DNA of 64,000 nt from positions 116,177 to 180,176 of the forward strand of contig JALQPE010001702.1 of assembly GCA_030407315.1 (NCBI GenBank), read 5' to 3'. Within the stretch, counting starts at the first letter, position 1; the number at the start of each line of letters is the position of its first letter. The position numbers were made by a program, and so were the translations under genes. Positions 9,994 to 20,055 of the stretch are shown one piece after another. Origin of the DNA: Asparagopsis taxiformis. Taxonomy: Eukaryota > Rhodophyta > Florideophyceae > Bonnemaisoniales > Bonnemaisoniaceae. The notes below the pieces were generated by a model. It saw only the letters and a program-made list of their open reading frames with translations, was not told where the DNA came from and made no database searches.

Positions 9994-11070
9994 ATGTCCC
10001 TCAATACGCACAACGCTGCACGTCCGCGCCGCATCTCCGAGGGCCCGTCCTCCGGCAAACGTGGACGTCCTGAAAGTATTGTGCGTCAGTTCTGGCAAGA
10101 CATTGATGCACCTGGTGTGGGTCCCAAGTGCATCTTCTGCGATCATCGTTCGATGACTCGCGTCTTCCGTGCACCACCCGCCACTCGCCACACGCTCATT
10201 TGTAAAAATGCTCCCGAAGAAGTCAAAGCACAGTTGCGTCGAGTTACGAATAACAAGTACTCACGACGTCGTCCAATGCCGAATGATAATCTTGCCGATC
10301 CTAAACTGCAAACTACACCGTCTCCCCCGCAGCAACAGCAACAACAGCATCCATCTCACCAATTCTCACACTTCAAACCACCGCAGCATCAGCCTGCACA
10401 TGCTGCAGCGCACGCGGACGCGCCGCTTCCAAATCTCACCTCTCCACGACACATATCCGCCAACGTTGTGTCCAACTTGCCAGCGCAACAGAATATGACG
10501 CAACAAGTGGATTCTTCGCAGCCGTTGCGTACAACGCTGCTCACAGACCCGCGCACCGTGCAGCAAAATCCGCGTACAATTCCGTTGCAAGCAACCGCTA
10601 CACCTGTCCAAGTACCAACCGCCAGTTTGTCAGCCAGCGCTGACATGTTGTACGCTACTGCACCCACACAGCGTATGTTGCACAGTGCCGAGGAGCTCGC
10701 ATCGTCGGTGAGTGAGCGAGCGCACGCCGCACTCACCGCTGCCGTGGTGGAAGCCATGTTTCCACAGGGCTCGGCGCGGAAGAAGGAAGGCGCCATACCG
10801 ACGCCGGCCGAATTTCGAGCCGCTCTGCTGGACATCAAGGAGGTGGCCAGAAGTAAAGCAAAGAGACAACGCAATGAGGCAAGGGCAGAATGCACTAGAT
10901 TGCATAATGCTATTTCGTTGCTAGTCGCTTCTCCGGTCGTGACTAGCAGTCGCGGTGTTGAACCAGTGGAATCGGATGATTCCGGTGACGACAGCGGTGT
11001 GCAGGGCTCAGCGCAGGGTGCTGGGCGAAGAAGCGATTGGTCCAATGGTTACGATCGCTCGCACAAGTGA
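9994..11070 (+). CDS. BED-like zinc-finger protein, otherwise uncharacterised
   Basis: A protein of 358 aa. Residues about 20-75 carry a possible zinc finger with a C-x2-C, then H-x3-C spacing (KCIFC, then RHTLIC), preceded by a basic RGRPESIVRQFW segment. This resembles BED-type fingers found in chromatin proteins and hAT transposases. Residues about 85-220 are Gln/Pro/His-rich low complexity. The C-terminal half has one helical, Arg/Ala-rich stretch (FRAALLDIKEVARSKAKRQR) and an acidic Ser/Asp tail. No transposase core is present, so it is more likely a host DNA-binding protein or a domesticated remnant. The function is unknown. Confidence 0.6.
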   Translation: MSLNTHNAARPRRISEGPSSGKRGRPESIVRQFWQDIDAPGVGPKCIFCDHRSMTRVFRAPPATRHTLICKNAPEEVKAQLRRVTNNKYSRRRPMPNDNLADPKLQTTPSPPQQQQQQHPSHQFSHFKPPQHQPAHAAAHADAPLPNLTSPRHISANVVSNLPAQQNMTQQVDSSQPLRTTLLTDPRTVQQNPRTIPLQATATPVQVPTASLSASADMLYATAPTQRMLHSAEELASSVSERAHAALTAAVVEAMFPQGSARKKEGAIPTPAEFRAALLDIKEVARSKAKRQRNEARAECTRLHNAISLLVASPVVTSSRGVEPVESDDSGDDSGVQGSAQGAGRRSDWSNGYDRSHK

Positions 11071-11404
11071 TGTGATGATGATGCTACGATTGTGCTCTTG
11101 TCAAAAATGTGTACAGTAAACGAGCAGCTGAACAAAACTGTCGTTTGTCTACGGGATGAAATGGAATCGAGTCTTTAAGAGGAGGCATGGCAAAAAAGGA
11201 TTTTGCCCATCCTTTTCTCCCACGCTGTTACTAGCGTACTTGTCATCAGCCAGCCTCGGACCTCAATTCATATCATAAATGCGGGCCTACACTGACTTGC
11301 TTTGGAGTGTTGCAAATGTTAAAAAAACACATTCCCCATATTTCCCTTACCTTTTTTTTGCATCACATCCCTCCTCATTGCACGCTCGATTCTCCCACCC
11401 CACA
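11071..11404 (+). promoter_or_regulatory. Upstream region of the PDHX-like gene
   Basis: 334 bases. T-rich and C-rich tracts precede the ATG at 11405 (about 11335-11400), as for several other genes here. The frame is open back to an ATG at 11279 but that peptide is not conserved-looking. Confidence 0.35.
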
Positions 11405-12846
11405 ATGAATTGGATTCACGTCCTGCGCCCGACGCTATGCGCTTCCCTGCGCCGTCGCATTGCGACCCTTCCAGAGCACAAGAAGATCATTATGCCCAAG
11501 GTCTCCCCAACCATGACCGCCGGTCGTCTCATTGTGTGGAAAAAGTCCGAAGGTGAAGCCTTCGAAGAGGGGGAGGACATCGCCGATGTCGAATCCGATA
11601 AGGCAACCATGCCGATCTCCGCAACGGAAGACGGCTACATGGCCAGAATTTTCATCCCTGACGATACCCCTGATATTCCCCTCGGACAACTCCTCGCAAT
11701 CACCGTAGAAGAACAACAAGACATTGCAGCCTTTACAGATTATCAACCAACCCCAACTTCTTCTCCGCCTCCTCCGCCCTCCCAATCTGCACCACCTCCC
11801 CCATCAGCACAACCAGCAGTCCCGCCCAAACCAAGCACGTCGCAGCAATACACCGGCCCGCTAGGCCCCGCCATCCTGCGTCTCCTCAATGAATTCCCTC
11901 AAATTGATCTCAACGCCATCACACCAACCGGTCCGAAAGGCCGCATGTTGAAAGGCGATGTACTAGCTGCAATTGCCGACGGCACCGCATTCAACCGCCC
12001 CCCAGCGCCTGCCGCATCCGTTGCACCCACATCACAGCCGTCAACCACCTCTCCCGAGGCGACTTCATCTGCGGACTATACGGACGTCCCCGTGTCATCA
12101 ATTCGTCGCGTCATAGCCCGTCGCCTTCTAGAGTCGAAAACAACCGTTCCGCATCGGTACGCGTCATCCAAGTACAAATTGGACACGTTACTCGCGCTGC
12201 GAAAACGTCTCAACGCGGTTGATCCGTCGCCAAAGATCTCCGTGAACGATTTTGTGATCCGCGCAATCGGGATCGCCCTGCGTCGCGTGCCGGAAATGAA
12301 CGTCACATGGGATGACGTCTCGAAGGAAGCAGTTCGTAATGCATCTATCGATGTATCGATGGCTGTCGCTATTCCAGGCGGGCTCATTACGCCCATTGTG
12401 ACACAGGTGGATGCGAGAGGACTGGCAGAGATTGCCGGTATTACAAAGGATCTTGTGCAGCGTGCGCGGGATGGCACTTTGGCTCCAGAGGAGTTTGAAG
12501 GTGGTTCTTTCAGCATTAGTAACTTGGGAATGTTTGGCATTCCGAGCTTTTCTGCGATTATTAATCCGCCACAGAGCGGTATTTTGGCTGTTGGTAGCGG
12601 AGGTAAGTTTGTTTTCAGCTGACGCTGTTGTAGCATGTGAGACCACACCAGATGACTAACTTTGTATATTGGTTTTGCATTTCAGTTGAACGCGCGGTTA
12701 TGGATAACGAAGGCTGCATGCAAGTTGTAACAGAGGGTGTCGCTACGCTTTCCACAGATGCAAGAGTGATCGAAGAGGATACTGCTGCGGCTTTCCTGAA
12801 AGAGTTTTCGAATTGCTTGACAAACCCTGAGAACATGCTGGCATAG
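11405..12846 (+). CDS. Pyruvate dehydrogenase protein X / E2-like acyltransferase with degenerate active site
   Basis: Exons 11405-12602 and 12686-12846 give 452 aa; the 83-nt intron is GTAAGT...CAG. Domains in order: a short Arg-rich mitochondrial-type presequence; a lipoyl domain (about 26-105) with the lipoyl-lysine motif DVESDKATM (Lys66); a Pro-rich linker; an E3-binding domain (about 152-192, GPAILRLLNEFPQIDL); and a 2-oxoacid dehydrogenase acyltransferase fold (about 215-452) with ISNLGMFGIPSFSAIINPP. In E2 enzymes the C-terminal DHRxxDG motif holds the catalytic His. Here it reads STDARVIEED: His is replaced by Ala and the Asp-Gly by Glu-Glu. Animal E3-binding protein (PDHX) also lacks the catalytic His, so a structural, E3-recruiting role in the mitochondrial complex is inferred. 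Start chosen at the C/A-rich context ATG. Confidence 0.85.
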
Positions 12847-13154
12847 TACTTTTTTCGCGAAGCATGTAGAACAGTAAACGTTTTAACTAATCGGCACAAC
12901 ATGATGTGGCATCCATCCTACACATGCCAAATATCTTAGCTTCATACAGTCAAGGGGATGTCTCGAGACATTAAAAACTACTCTACCACAGACATCTGAT
13001 ATCAGGCGCATATACCCGGAAGGAACTGGTCAGCTTCCACACTGCCCGGTACAAATTATGTCACTAGATGGATTGCTCAACTCTTTACGCGATCATCGTG
13101 TCACGGGTGGTGACATACGAATAGCAGAGTTACAAGAAAATAGCGCACGACAAC
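12847..13154. other. Convergent 3' intergenic region
   Basis: 308 bases between the stops of the PDHX-like and BRCT genes. I see nothing recognisable in them. Confidence 0.5.
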
Positions 13155-13652
13155 TTAAACGGCAGTCGTCCTCTTTTTCTTAAAAAAGGTGGAAACATCT
13201 TTAACATCGGGCGGACCCCTGACAACCTGATAATCCCACGTGGGCAACATACGTCCTGCAGCCACCGAATCAACGATCCAAGACGGCTTCACAATGACAG
13301 CCGCGGACATTCGTGCCCGATCTCCCGAAAGCTCGTGCTGCATTTTTGAGGCCGCGAGATTATCCGCTACAACATGTGTAACTTGTTTGCGCAACCAAAC
13401 TTTCTGCACAGTACCGCCATTGCGCCATACGACGGACTCCAACGTGCGTTGACTAGCCGATTTGACGCCGGTGAAATAAACGGCAATGTTGCCGAGAATG
13501 CTTGTTGATGCCTGCGGTGCCTGTGATGCGAGCTTCTTCTGCCGTTGATCAAAGTACGTTGAGCGCGTCCAACTGTGCGGTTTGCGTTTCGGGAAAGTTG
13601 TAGCGGGTTTCGTTATCGAGGACTTGGGCTTGGAGAATTGCGGTTTTTCCAT
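13155..13652 (-). CDS. Stand-alone REV1-like BRCT-domain protein
   Basis: A protein of 165 aa. Residues about 38-150 form one BRCT domain of the kind at the N-terminus of REV1: a Y-x-x-Q-R-x-K-K-L lead-in, IAVYFTGVKSASQRTLESVV, HVVADNLAASK and the hallmark PSWIVDSVAAGRMLPTWDY. BRCT domains bind phosphopeptides or partner proteins in DNA repair; in REV1 the domain works with PCNA during translesion synthesis. No polymerase domain follows. The C-terminus reads DVSTFFKKKR, which resembles a PIP box lacking its first Gln. A split REV1, a truncated gene or a small PCNA adaptor are all possible. Divergent from NAF1. Confidence 0.72.
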   Translation of the reverse strand: MEKPQFSKPKSSITKPATTFPKRKPHSWTRSTYFDQRQKKLASQAPQASTSILGNIAVYFTGVKSASQRTLESVVWRNGGTVQKVWLRKQVTHVVADNLAASKMQHELSGDRARMSAAVIVKPSWIVDSVAAGRMLPTWDYQVVRGPPDVKDVSTFFKKKRTTAV

Positions 13653-14293
13653 GTTGGGTGATGGGGTGGATGTTTGAAGATGTTGGCGCGTGCATGTTGT
13701 TTGGAATGGAAATACGACTCGTATTCAAACAGTTGAATAACACATGTTTTAACTTCGGGTAAAAACTTGGGTTATCGATGTTGAAAAAATAGGCAAGTTT
13801 TATTCCTATAGTTTTATTTCTGCTTAAATGCTATTCTGAACAATTAAGCTCTTTACTATTATTGTATGAGTATGTCCCCGCTGAAATAACGGAAAATCAG
13901 ACGACGGCAAAAAATAAATCTATTGCACCGGTACTCCAGTAAAAAATCACTTGGGATAAGTACAGAGCTGTGCCTGGACTGTCCGGGCCGGACACTGTCG
14001 GCATCACAACATGACGTATAACTGCCCATACCAAAATAAGTGCCATCCAACTTGAACTGCAAAAATATATTCAACAATTTATACATTTCATCGACATTTC
14101 ATTAACATCGAGCCACTCTCAACGACGCGCAACACTTTTGGCCCCGATGCTTCGCAAGCTGTGAAGGCGGCGGCGTACGCAATCTGTTCCTCGCCCGCAA
14201 CATAAAACTGCGACAGTTGCACGTGATAGCGATCCTTACGGCACCTGCGCAGCTGGTCTAATTATATTTTTGTACACACTAGCAACCGTCACT
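13653..14293. promoter_or_regulatory. Divergent upstream region of BRCT gene and NAF1
   Basis: 641 bases, AT-rich in the middle (about 13750-13860). The sequence near 14262 (TTATATTTTTG) just before the NAF1 start could be a TATA-like element. No gene is seen. Confidence 0.4.
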
Positions 14294-16177
14294 ATGCACG
14301 CCGCTGATCAAAATGCCGATGCCAACACCGCTGCGCACCAGCCTGTCAACGCGACGAAATCGGAACCGCAAGCGATGCTGGACAACACAGCTCCGGAGGA
14401 GAAGCCACTGGTGAAATCACTGCCTGAATTGGTCCAAGAAGCATCTCTGGATGCAACACAGAGCCCGCAGATATCGCCTTCAAAACCCGCCATCGCTCAT
14501 TGCGAACAGCCCCCGGACGAGAAGCCAGACGTCAAAACCGAGCAGCGGTGCAAGTCCGAGGAGAGTTCTGCTAATTCGAGTTCTAACTCTTCTGATAATT
14601 CGGATACTTCTAGTTCGGACACTTCCGACTCTGACAGTACAGAAAGTTCTGCGTCGGATACTTCCGATAGCTCCGACTCTGACGATAGTTCCACCCATCT
14701 ACCTTCAAATGACGACGAAGTGCAAGAGGTTCCTTCATCAGGAGCAGAAAAGCACAATGAACCCTCACCTGTAAATACGCATCCAACACCGGTCGACGAA
14801 GAAGATATCGATACCGGCCCGCTACGCACAAAGCACGAAAAAGATACAGACAGCATTCAGATCCCGAAAGAAAATTTTCAGATCAACAATGAGCACAACC
14901 TCTCACCGGTTGGAAAAATCACTGCTGTTATGGAAAAGGCGATCATCATCGAAACCTTGGGTGATGGTCTTCCTAAACGTGCCTCGCAGAACGATATCAA
15001 CAATGCACAAGCTCTTGATGCGGGCAGTGTTCTCTGCTTTAAAGACCGTACCGTAATTGGTCGTATCTTCGAAACATTCGGCCCGGTTACCGCGCCCTTT
15101 TACATTGTCCGCTTCAATTCAAAGGAAGAGATTGCTGCGCTGAAACATGCACACATCGATATGGAAGTATTCTTTGTCGAGCAATTGAGCCAAGTAGTAC
15201 ATGCTGCAAACGTACGCGCAAAAGGTTATGACTCCAGTAATATTCACGACGAAGAGGTTGACGGCAACCAAATGGATTTTTCAGACGACGAAGCTGAAAT
15301 TGCAGCTAAAAATAGAAAGAAACGGATGAACAGAGGTGAGCCATCAGATCGTCTCCCGAAGGACAACAGCGGCAGAGGAGGTCGAGTACCGAGAGGTAGT
15401 CCCGCCAAGCGTGGACGAGGTCGAGGCGACTCTCATGGTACATCACACGGAAGGCCGCCGCATACTCCCGTCGGATACCGAGGTGGACGTGACGGCCGTG
15501 GTAACCCGCGTTTATCGAGAGGCGGCCATCACAATGCAATTCCTCGACATTTAGCAACGCCTCCAAACGCAATGAATATGGCCTTCTATGGTAACATGAT
15601 GCCCATGCCTCAAGCACAAACGCCCTTCTTTGGCGCAGCTCCGTTTGCCCCCAACGGCAATTTTGGCGCACCTAATTGGATGGTAGGACGCCAGATGCAA
15701 TCGCCTGGTGTGGCAGGCACTAACATGGCGCCACACAACATGGCCACACAGGGCATGCATGCGCATGGCCTGCAAGGATTGCCCATGCAAGGCATGGCGC
15801 CCATGCAAAACCTACCAGCTTCCATACCGGCTATGCCGGGCGTCACACCGCCCTCCGCAATGGGCAACATGTTCACACCAAATGTCATGCACAACATGCA
15901 CATAAACGCAGGGAGGGGAGGTCCAGTGATTGGTGCTCCCAATATGCCGCAGACGGATGGGAACGCACAACCGTTTCGGAATCAACCATATCCTCACAAT
16001 CAAATGTATACTGGACAGAGAGGTGATATGTCACAAATGTACGGAGCGCAATTTGATATGGGCACGCATAATAGAGCGACGCAAATGAATATGTTTCATC
16101 AGGGTGCGACGCCTAGATTACCTCAGGCACATCCCCCTGCTTCAAATAATAGACAATCCGGGGATCGCAATGGATGA
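14294..16177 (+). CDS. NAF1: H/ACA snoRNP assembly factor NAF1
   Basis: A protein of 627 aa. NAF1 brings newly made H/ACA box snoRNPs together in the nucleus and is later replaced by GAR1. The Gar1/Naf1 domain lies at residues about 198-315 and includes LSPVGKITAVMEKAIIIETL and the signature ETFGPVTAPFYIVRF. It is preceded by a Ser/Asp/Glu-rich acidic region (about 90-190), typical of NAF1 rather than GAR1. It is followed by an Arg/Gly-rich tract (about 350-415, RGGRDGRG-type repeats) and a Met/Pro/Asn/Gly-rich tail with repeated GM and MQGM units. The chosen start is the ATG at 14294; an ATG at 14270 would add eight residues. No intron is evident. Confidence 0.85.
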   Translation: MHAADQNADANTAAHQPVNATKSEPQAMLDNTAPEEKPLVKSLPELVQEASLDATQSPQISPSKPAIAHCEQPPDEKPDVKTEQRCKSEESSANSSSNSSDNSDTSSSDTSDSDSTESSASDTSDSSDSDDSSTHLPSNDDEVQEVPSSGAEKHNEPSPVNTHPTPVDEEDIDTGPLRTKHEKDTDSIQIPKENFQINNEHNLSPVGKITAVMEKAIIIETLGDGLPKRASQNDINNAQALDAGSVLCFKDRTVIGRIFETFGPVTAPFYIVRFNSKEEIAALKHAHIDMEVFFVEQLSQVVHAANVRAKGYDSSNIHDEEVDGNQMDFSDDEAEIAAKNRKKRMNRGEPSDRLPKDNSGRGGRVPRGSPAKRGRGRGDSHGTSHGRPPHTPVGYRGGRDGRGNPRLSRGGHHNAIPRHLATPPNAMNMAFYGNMMPMPQAQTPFFGAAPFAPNGNFGAPNWMVGRQMQSPGVAGTNMAPHNMATQGMHAHGLQGLPMQGMAPMQNLPASIPAMPGVTPPSAMGNMFTPNVMHNMHINAGRGGPVIGAPNMPQTDGNAQPFRNQPYPHNQMYTGQRGDMSQMYGAQFDMGTHNRATQMNMFHQGATPRLPQAHPPASNNRQSGDRNG

Positions 16178-16494
16178 CTTTTCCAGGATGAGCTGAGCGG
16201 CGCTACTACTATCTGGCTTTCAATTCAACCGAAACTATCACCTATGTAGCATAGTACACACATCTCTCTACTCAATATGATCAGTACGGGTCCTTACAGT
16301 GTAACTTGTTCATGTCATTACACAGTTGACGTAACACACACATGTCCATGCAGCATATACAGTGCCATATTCCGCAGTCAAGACTGGAAAGTTTGGTGCT
16401 CATGATGCTTTTACGTATCACATACATCTACAATACACTCCTCCCGACCGTGCCTACATTACAACCAAGCATCTGACCGTATCCATCTCCCACA
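16178..16494. other. Convergent 3' intergenic region
   Basis: 317 bases between NAF1 and the first sulfotransferase gene. No structure noted. Confidence 0.5.
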
Positions 16495-17400
16495 TTACGG
16501 CATGAAGTCAGCAAGGAAAGTTCGGCATCTCTTCTCCTTGAGCCGATTATAAAGCATCATTGTCGGTCCGGAAGCATTAGCCAATACCTCTCGAATATGC
16601 CAGTACTGATGCATCTCAGAATACAAGGGCGCTCCATGTACATTAGCTTGAATCTGCCTAGGACAGCGCGGTACTTTGAACTTCTCACAAATCGCATGTA
16701 GATCCGGATCGGCGTCATCAGCATCAATTACACAATCCACAACTTCACTAATTTTCTCAATGCGCTCCTCCAGGTTATTCAAATCGCAATTCATGTCGCC
16801 GTCGTAGTACTCCAAGGGTTCGCACCGATTATAATCATGCCATTGGAAATACCAATAGCGTGATTCGGGGCTACGAATATCAGCAAAAACCTTGGGATCC
16901 ACCAATTCCTCGGCAGTACGATGGAAATACTTTGACGTCATGACATCAAACGGATTGCGAATCGACGAAAGAGAAAGCGTATCCATTGGAATCATTGGCG
17001 GATGAATTCCGCCATTGGTGTTCTTTATATGACAATGGCCGATGTAGATGCGTCGCGGAGTTCCGGAGAGCGTGCTTTTGAGACAGTCCTTCATGCCGTA
17101 TACGTAGGTCTCGCGAACATTATAAAGATCATAATCGATCTGTGGAGCGACTCGTTTCAAAAAGCCGCGCAGAGATGAACTGCTTGTCTTGTGAGGCGTC
17201 CAGTACCATATGCTGCTGAAATTGCCATGTGTTTGACGAAGTTCACGATCGCTCGTTTCATTCATCTCGTTGATACTGCCGCGGATCCAGAACGCGGGCT
17301 GGAAAGCAAGTATCGCGCAGATGATGACTGTTGAGACGACTATAATTACAGTTGCACGAGGAGCTCTTACCTCAAATTGAGGTGCTGAGAGCTTCATCAT
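16495..17400 (-). CDS. Type II membrane sulfotransferase, paralog 1
   Basis: A protein of 301 aa. Residues about 16-36 form a single hydrophobic signal-anchor (ATVIIVVSTVIICAILAF), so the catalytic part faces the Golgi lumen. The 5'-phosphosulfate loop is seen as YWTPHKTSSSSLRGFLKR (about 66-83) and the 3'-phosphate contact as SSIRNPFDVMTSKYFHR (about 146-162). This is the pattern of PAPS-dependent carbohydrate sulfotransferases such as the galactosylceramide/galactose 3-O type. In a red alga the likely acceptors are wall galactans, but that is inference. Several Cys are conserved with the neighbour (RNCD/MNCD, CVIDADD). A closely similar gene follows at 19162-20055 on the same strand. The start ATG pair MMK matches the neighbour's start layout. 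Confidence 0.72.
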   Translation of the reverse strand: MMKLSAPQFEVRAPRATVIIVVSTVIICAILAFQPAFWIRGSINEMNETSDRELRQTHGNFSSIWYWTPHKTSSSSLRGFLKRVAPQIDYDLYNVRETYVYGMKDCLKSTLSGTPRRIYIGHCHIKNTNGGIHPPMIPMDTLSLSSIRNPFDVMTSKYFHRTAEELVDPKVFADIRSPESRYWYFQWHDYNRCEPLEYYDGDMNCDLNNLEERIEKISEVVDCVIDADDADPDLHAICEKFKVPRCPRQIQANVHGAPLYSEMHQYWHIREVLANASGPTMMLYNRLKEKRCRTFLADFMP

Positions 17401-19161
17401 TGTTGATATGCACCGGACGGGCGAGGTGAAGAAGGCAGGATTCGATGCGGTTTGTGTTGAGATGGATGGGACGAGATGGTTTTGTGTGTTTTACGGGGTG
17501 CGGTGCGGGTCGCTGAGTTAGTGGTACAAGAAGTTAGCTAGGGTTAACCTTGACGGTACATTGTGAGTGTGACAAGGTTTGCCCAGATGACTAAATTTAG
17601 CGATACCATAAAATACACTTGTCAGACTACCTGCTAAGTAAAATCACTTGATGACTGGGGACTTGCAGAAGTCAGCCGTGATGGCTGTAAAGATGAGAGG
17701 TTGAGATTTGCACAATCCTTCCCAAACTTTTGGGACCTAGAACGACGTCATTTTGATACACGTGTTAGGAGATTACAAGTCAAAATCTTGTCAACGAAGC
17801 GTTCGAATTGTTTGTTAAGTTTAAATACAATAATGAATCAAAGGCGGAAGTTCTACCCTGTATACATGAGTGGCACTTCCATTTCTGAAATCCTCCTGTA
17901 GGACACGCAATTGAAAGTTCCACGAAGTCCTGGATTGGTGGCCTAGAAGGACAGAACAGAAAAAAGGACAAATAGTAGGCACCAGCTCCACTGAGCCAAC
18001 TTCCGAGACCTTAAATCTCTGTTTCCCCATGTTCGCTATTTCAACTAGCACTGAAGAAGAATAAGCACGCCATTTTGAGCGCTCTCATTAGGCAATATTT
18101 CATTAAATGAGACATCACCATGGGTTTTTTTTCCAGAGGTACAATTTTTGTGGAAAATCTCCTAATGTCATGAACTACTTTGTCCAATAAAAACTTCCTA
18201 CAGCCCATTGCTCTGTCACTTGTCAGGTTAGCAATTCAACAATTTTGGTAACTGGGAGGAAACGCCATCCCAATAATCGCGTGACAATGGTCGTCATATT
18301 TTGCGGGTGCCTGACACTGATTTAATGCACACCACTGAAGCTTACTGATCTGTGTAAACGTCCCCTTTCTGGCTTCCAAGTAAGCTTGGTTCATTCACAA
18401 CGATGCCCCCCTATCGCGCAGGTTGCCCAAAAGCTATCAGTGTTTCTATTCTATGCTGTTCGAAGGAAATGCGCAACTTAGCTTTCAGCGACGGGTGAGT
18501 TTCGAATTGCTCGGCACTGTGATTCCGTACTTCGCATTGTCTTATACATTTTTCTCAAGGCCGCCTGGAGAAGTAAAACAATCCAATAGCCGCTCGGCGC
18601 ATTCAATTTGCAACAGCCCAAGACACATCAACAAACAAGCACCTAGAACGGCGTCTTGTAAACCAATTCCAGTTCCAGAAACAATCAGTCAGCAGTCTTT
18701 TTCTAATCCATTAACCTTCTGCGATGCTTCATGAGTGATCTCGTCGCGAGGAGATGCCATTTTTGCAATCTTCGCGTGCATCATGGACTACAGCAATTAT
18801 TAAACAACCCTCAAAGGCGATGTTTGACAAAAAGAACCGATAAGTGTTCAAAATGCAAGGACGCACATTTCTGAACCGAGTTTTGGATGTTACCACACTG
18901 GACAGAGTGAGAGATCAGCAGAGGTTGTGGAGCAAGACTGACGATCTGACTTTTTAAATTTGGCTGAGAACTCATCTTTCTCATTGTATCTTTCCATATA
19001 TCTTTACACATTCACGCAATTTGTCTGTTAGTATCGACTACATCGGAAATGTTCTCATTGGTTATGTCTACATATACTCCAGCGCTATTCCTGATCTTCC
19101 CAACGCACCCAGCGGATGCATAGCCGAGTTGGATTGCAATCGCCAAAACCATCACCATCTT
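17401..19161. other. Intergenic region between the two sulfotransferases
   Basis: About 1.76 kb, AT-rich. I looked for a third, decayed sulfotransferase copy and saw none. The open frames present are short and unconvincing. Confidence 0.45.
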
Positions 19162-20055
19162 TCATAAGAAGGTTCTACAACGTTTCTGTTTCAGTCTATT
19201 ATACAACATTTCTGTCGGACCTGATGCGTTAACAAGCACTTCCAGAATATGTTCAATTTTATGCAAGTCTCCATAAAGACTTGCGCCGTGCACATTGGCG
19301 TTGATTTCGCCTGGACATTCCTTGACGTCAAACTTTTTGCAAATTGCCTCCACATCCGGTCTAGAATCGTCAGCATCAATAACACAATCCACAACCTCGC
19401 TAATGCGCTCAATCCTCTCATCAAGACTATGCAAGTCACAATTCCTATCTCCGTCATAGTACTCCAACGGCTCACATAGATTATAATCATGCCAATGGAA
19501 GTACCATTGTCGCGCAGCAGCACCTCGAATATCCTTAAATATAGATGGATCCTCCAATTCATGTGAAGTGCGATGGAAATATTTGGAAGTCATGACGTCA
19601 AGAGGGAGGCGAATCGAAGAAACAGAAAGAATATTGGGGGGAATCATGTTCGGCGTGAGTGTACTGTTAAAATTCTTAACGTGGTGATGACCGTAGTAGA
19701 TCTTCTGCGGGGCACCAGACAACGCTTCATCGAGGTAACTTCGTGAACAATACGGATAATAGCAGTTGAAGTTAATCGCTTCAAACGACTTGATGGCTGC
19801 GAGACGCTTGAAAAACCCACGCAGTGAAGAACTGCTAGTTTTGTGAGGCGTCCAGTACCAGATACTGTCATAAGAACCATCAGGGATTTTTCGGCGGACG
19901 CGACCCGGCCTATTGAAGACATTTACCTCCCGAAGAGACTGTTGTAGCCAGATGGTTGGTTGAAGTGTTAGTGTGACGCATAAGACGGCAAGGAGCATGA
20001 GACCCAGAACTGCCGTCTGAGGAATTTGGGGTGATCGAATATTCGCCATTTTCAT
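19162..20055 (-). CDS. Type II membrane sulfotransferase, paralog 2
   Basis: A protein of 297 aa from the ATG at 20055; the frame is open upstream to 20250, but the chosen start gives an N-terminus parallel to the first copy. A hydrophobic anchor at about 13-32 (AVLGLMLLAVLCVTLTL) is followed by the PAPS loop YWTPHKTSSSSLRGFFKR and by SSIRLPLDVMTSKYFHR, where the Asn-Pro of paralog 1 is Leu-Pro. The two proteins are alike along almost the whole length (for example FHWHDYNLCEPLEYYDGD), so this is a tandem duplication with divergence. This copy ends at RCRTFL, four residues before the end of paralog 1. Same inferred role in the Golgi lumen. Confidence 0.72.
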   Translation of the reverse strand: MKMANIRSPQIPQTAVLGLMLLAVLCVTLTLQPTIWLQQSLREVNVFNRPGRVRRKIPDGSYDSIWYWTPHKTSSSSLRGFFKRLAAIKSFEAINFNCYYPYCSRSYLDEALSGAPQKIYYGHHHVKNFNSTLTPNMIPPNILSVSSIRLPLDVMTSKYFHRTSHELEDPSIFKDIRGAAARQWYFHWHDYNLCEPLEYYDGDRNCDLHSLDERIERISEVVDCVIDADDSRPDVEAICKKFDVKECPGEINANVHGASLYGDLHKIEHILEVLVNASGPTEMLYNRLKQKRCRTFL

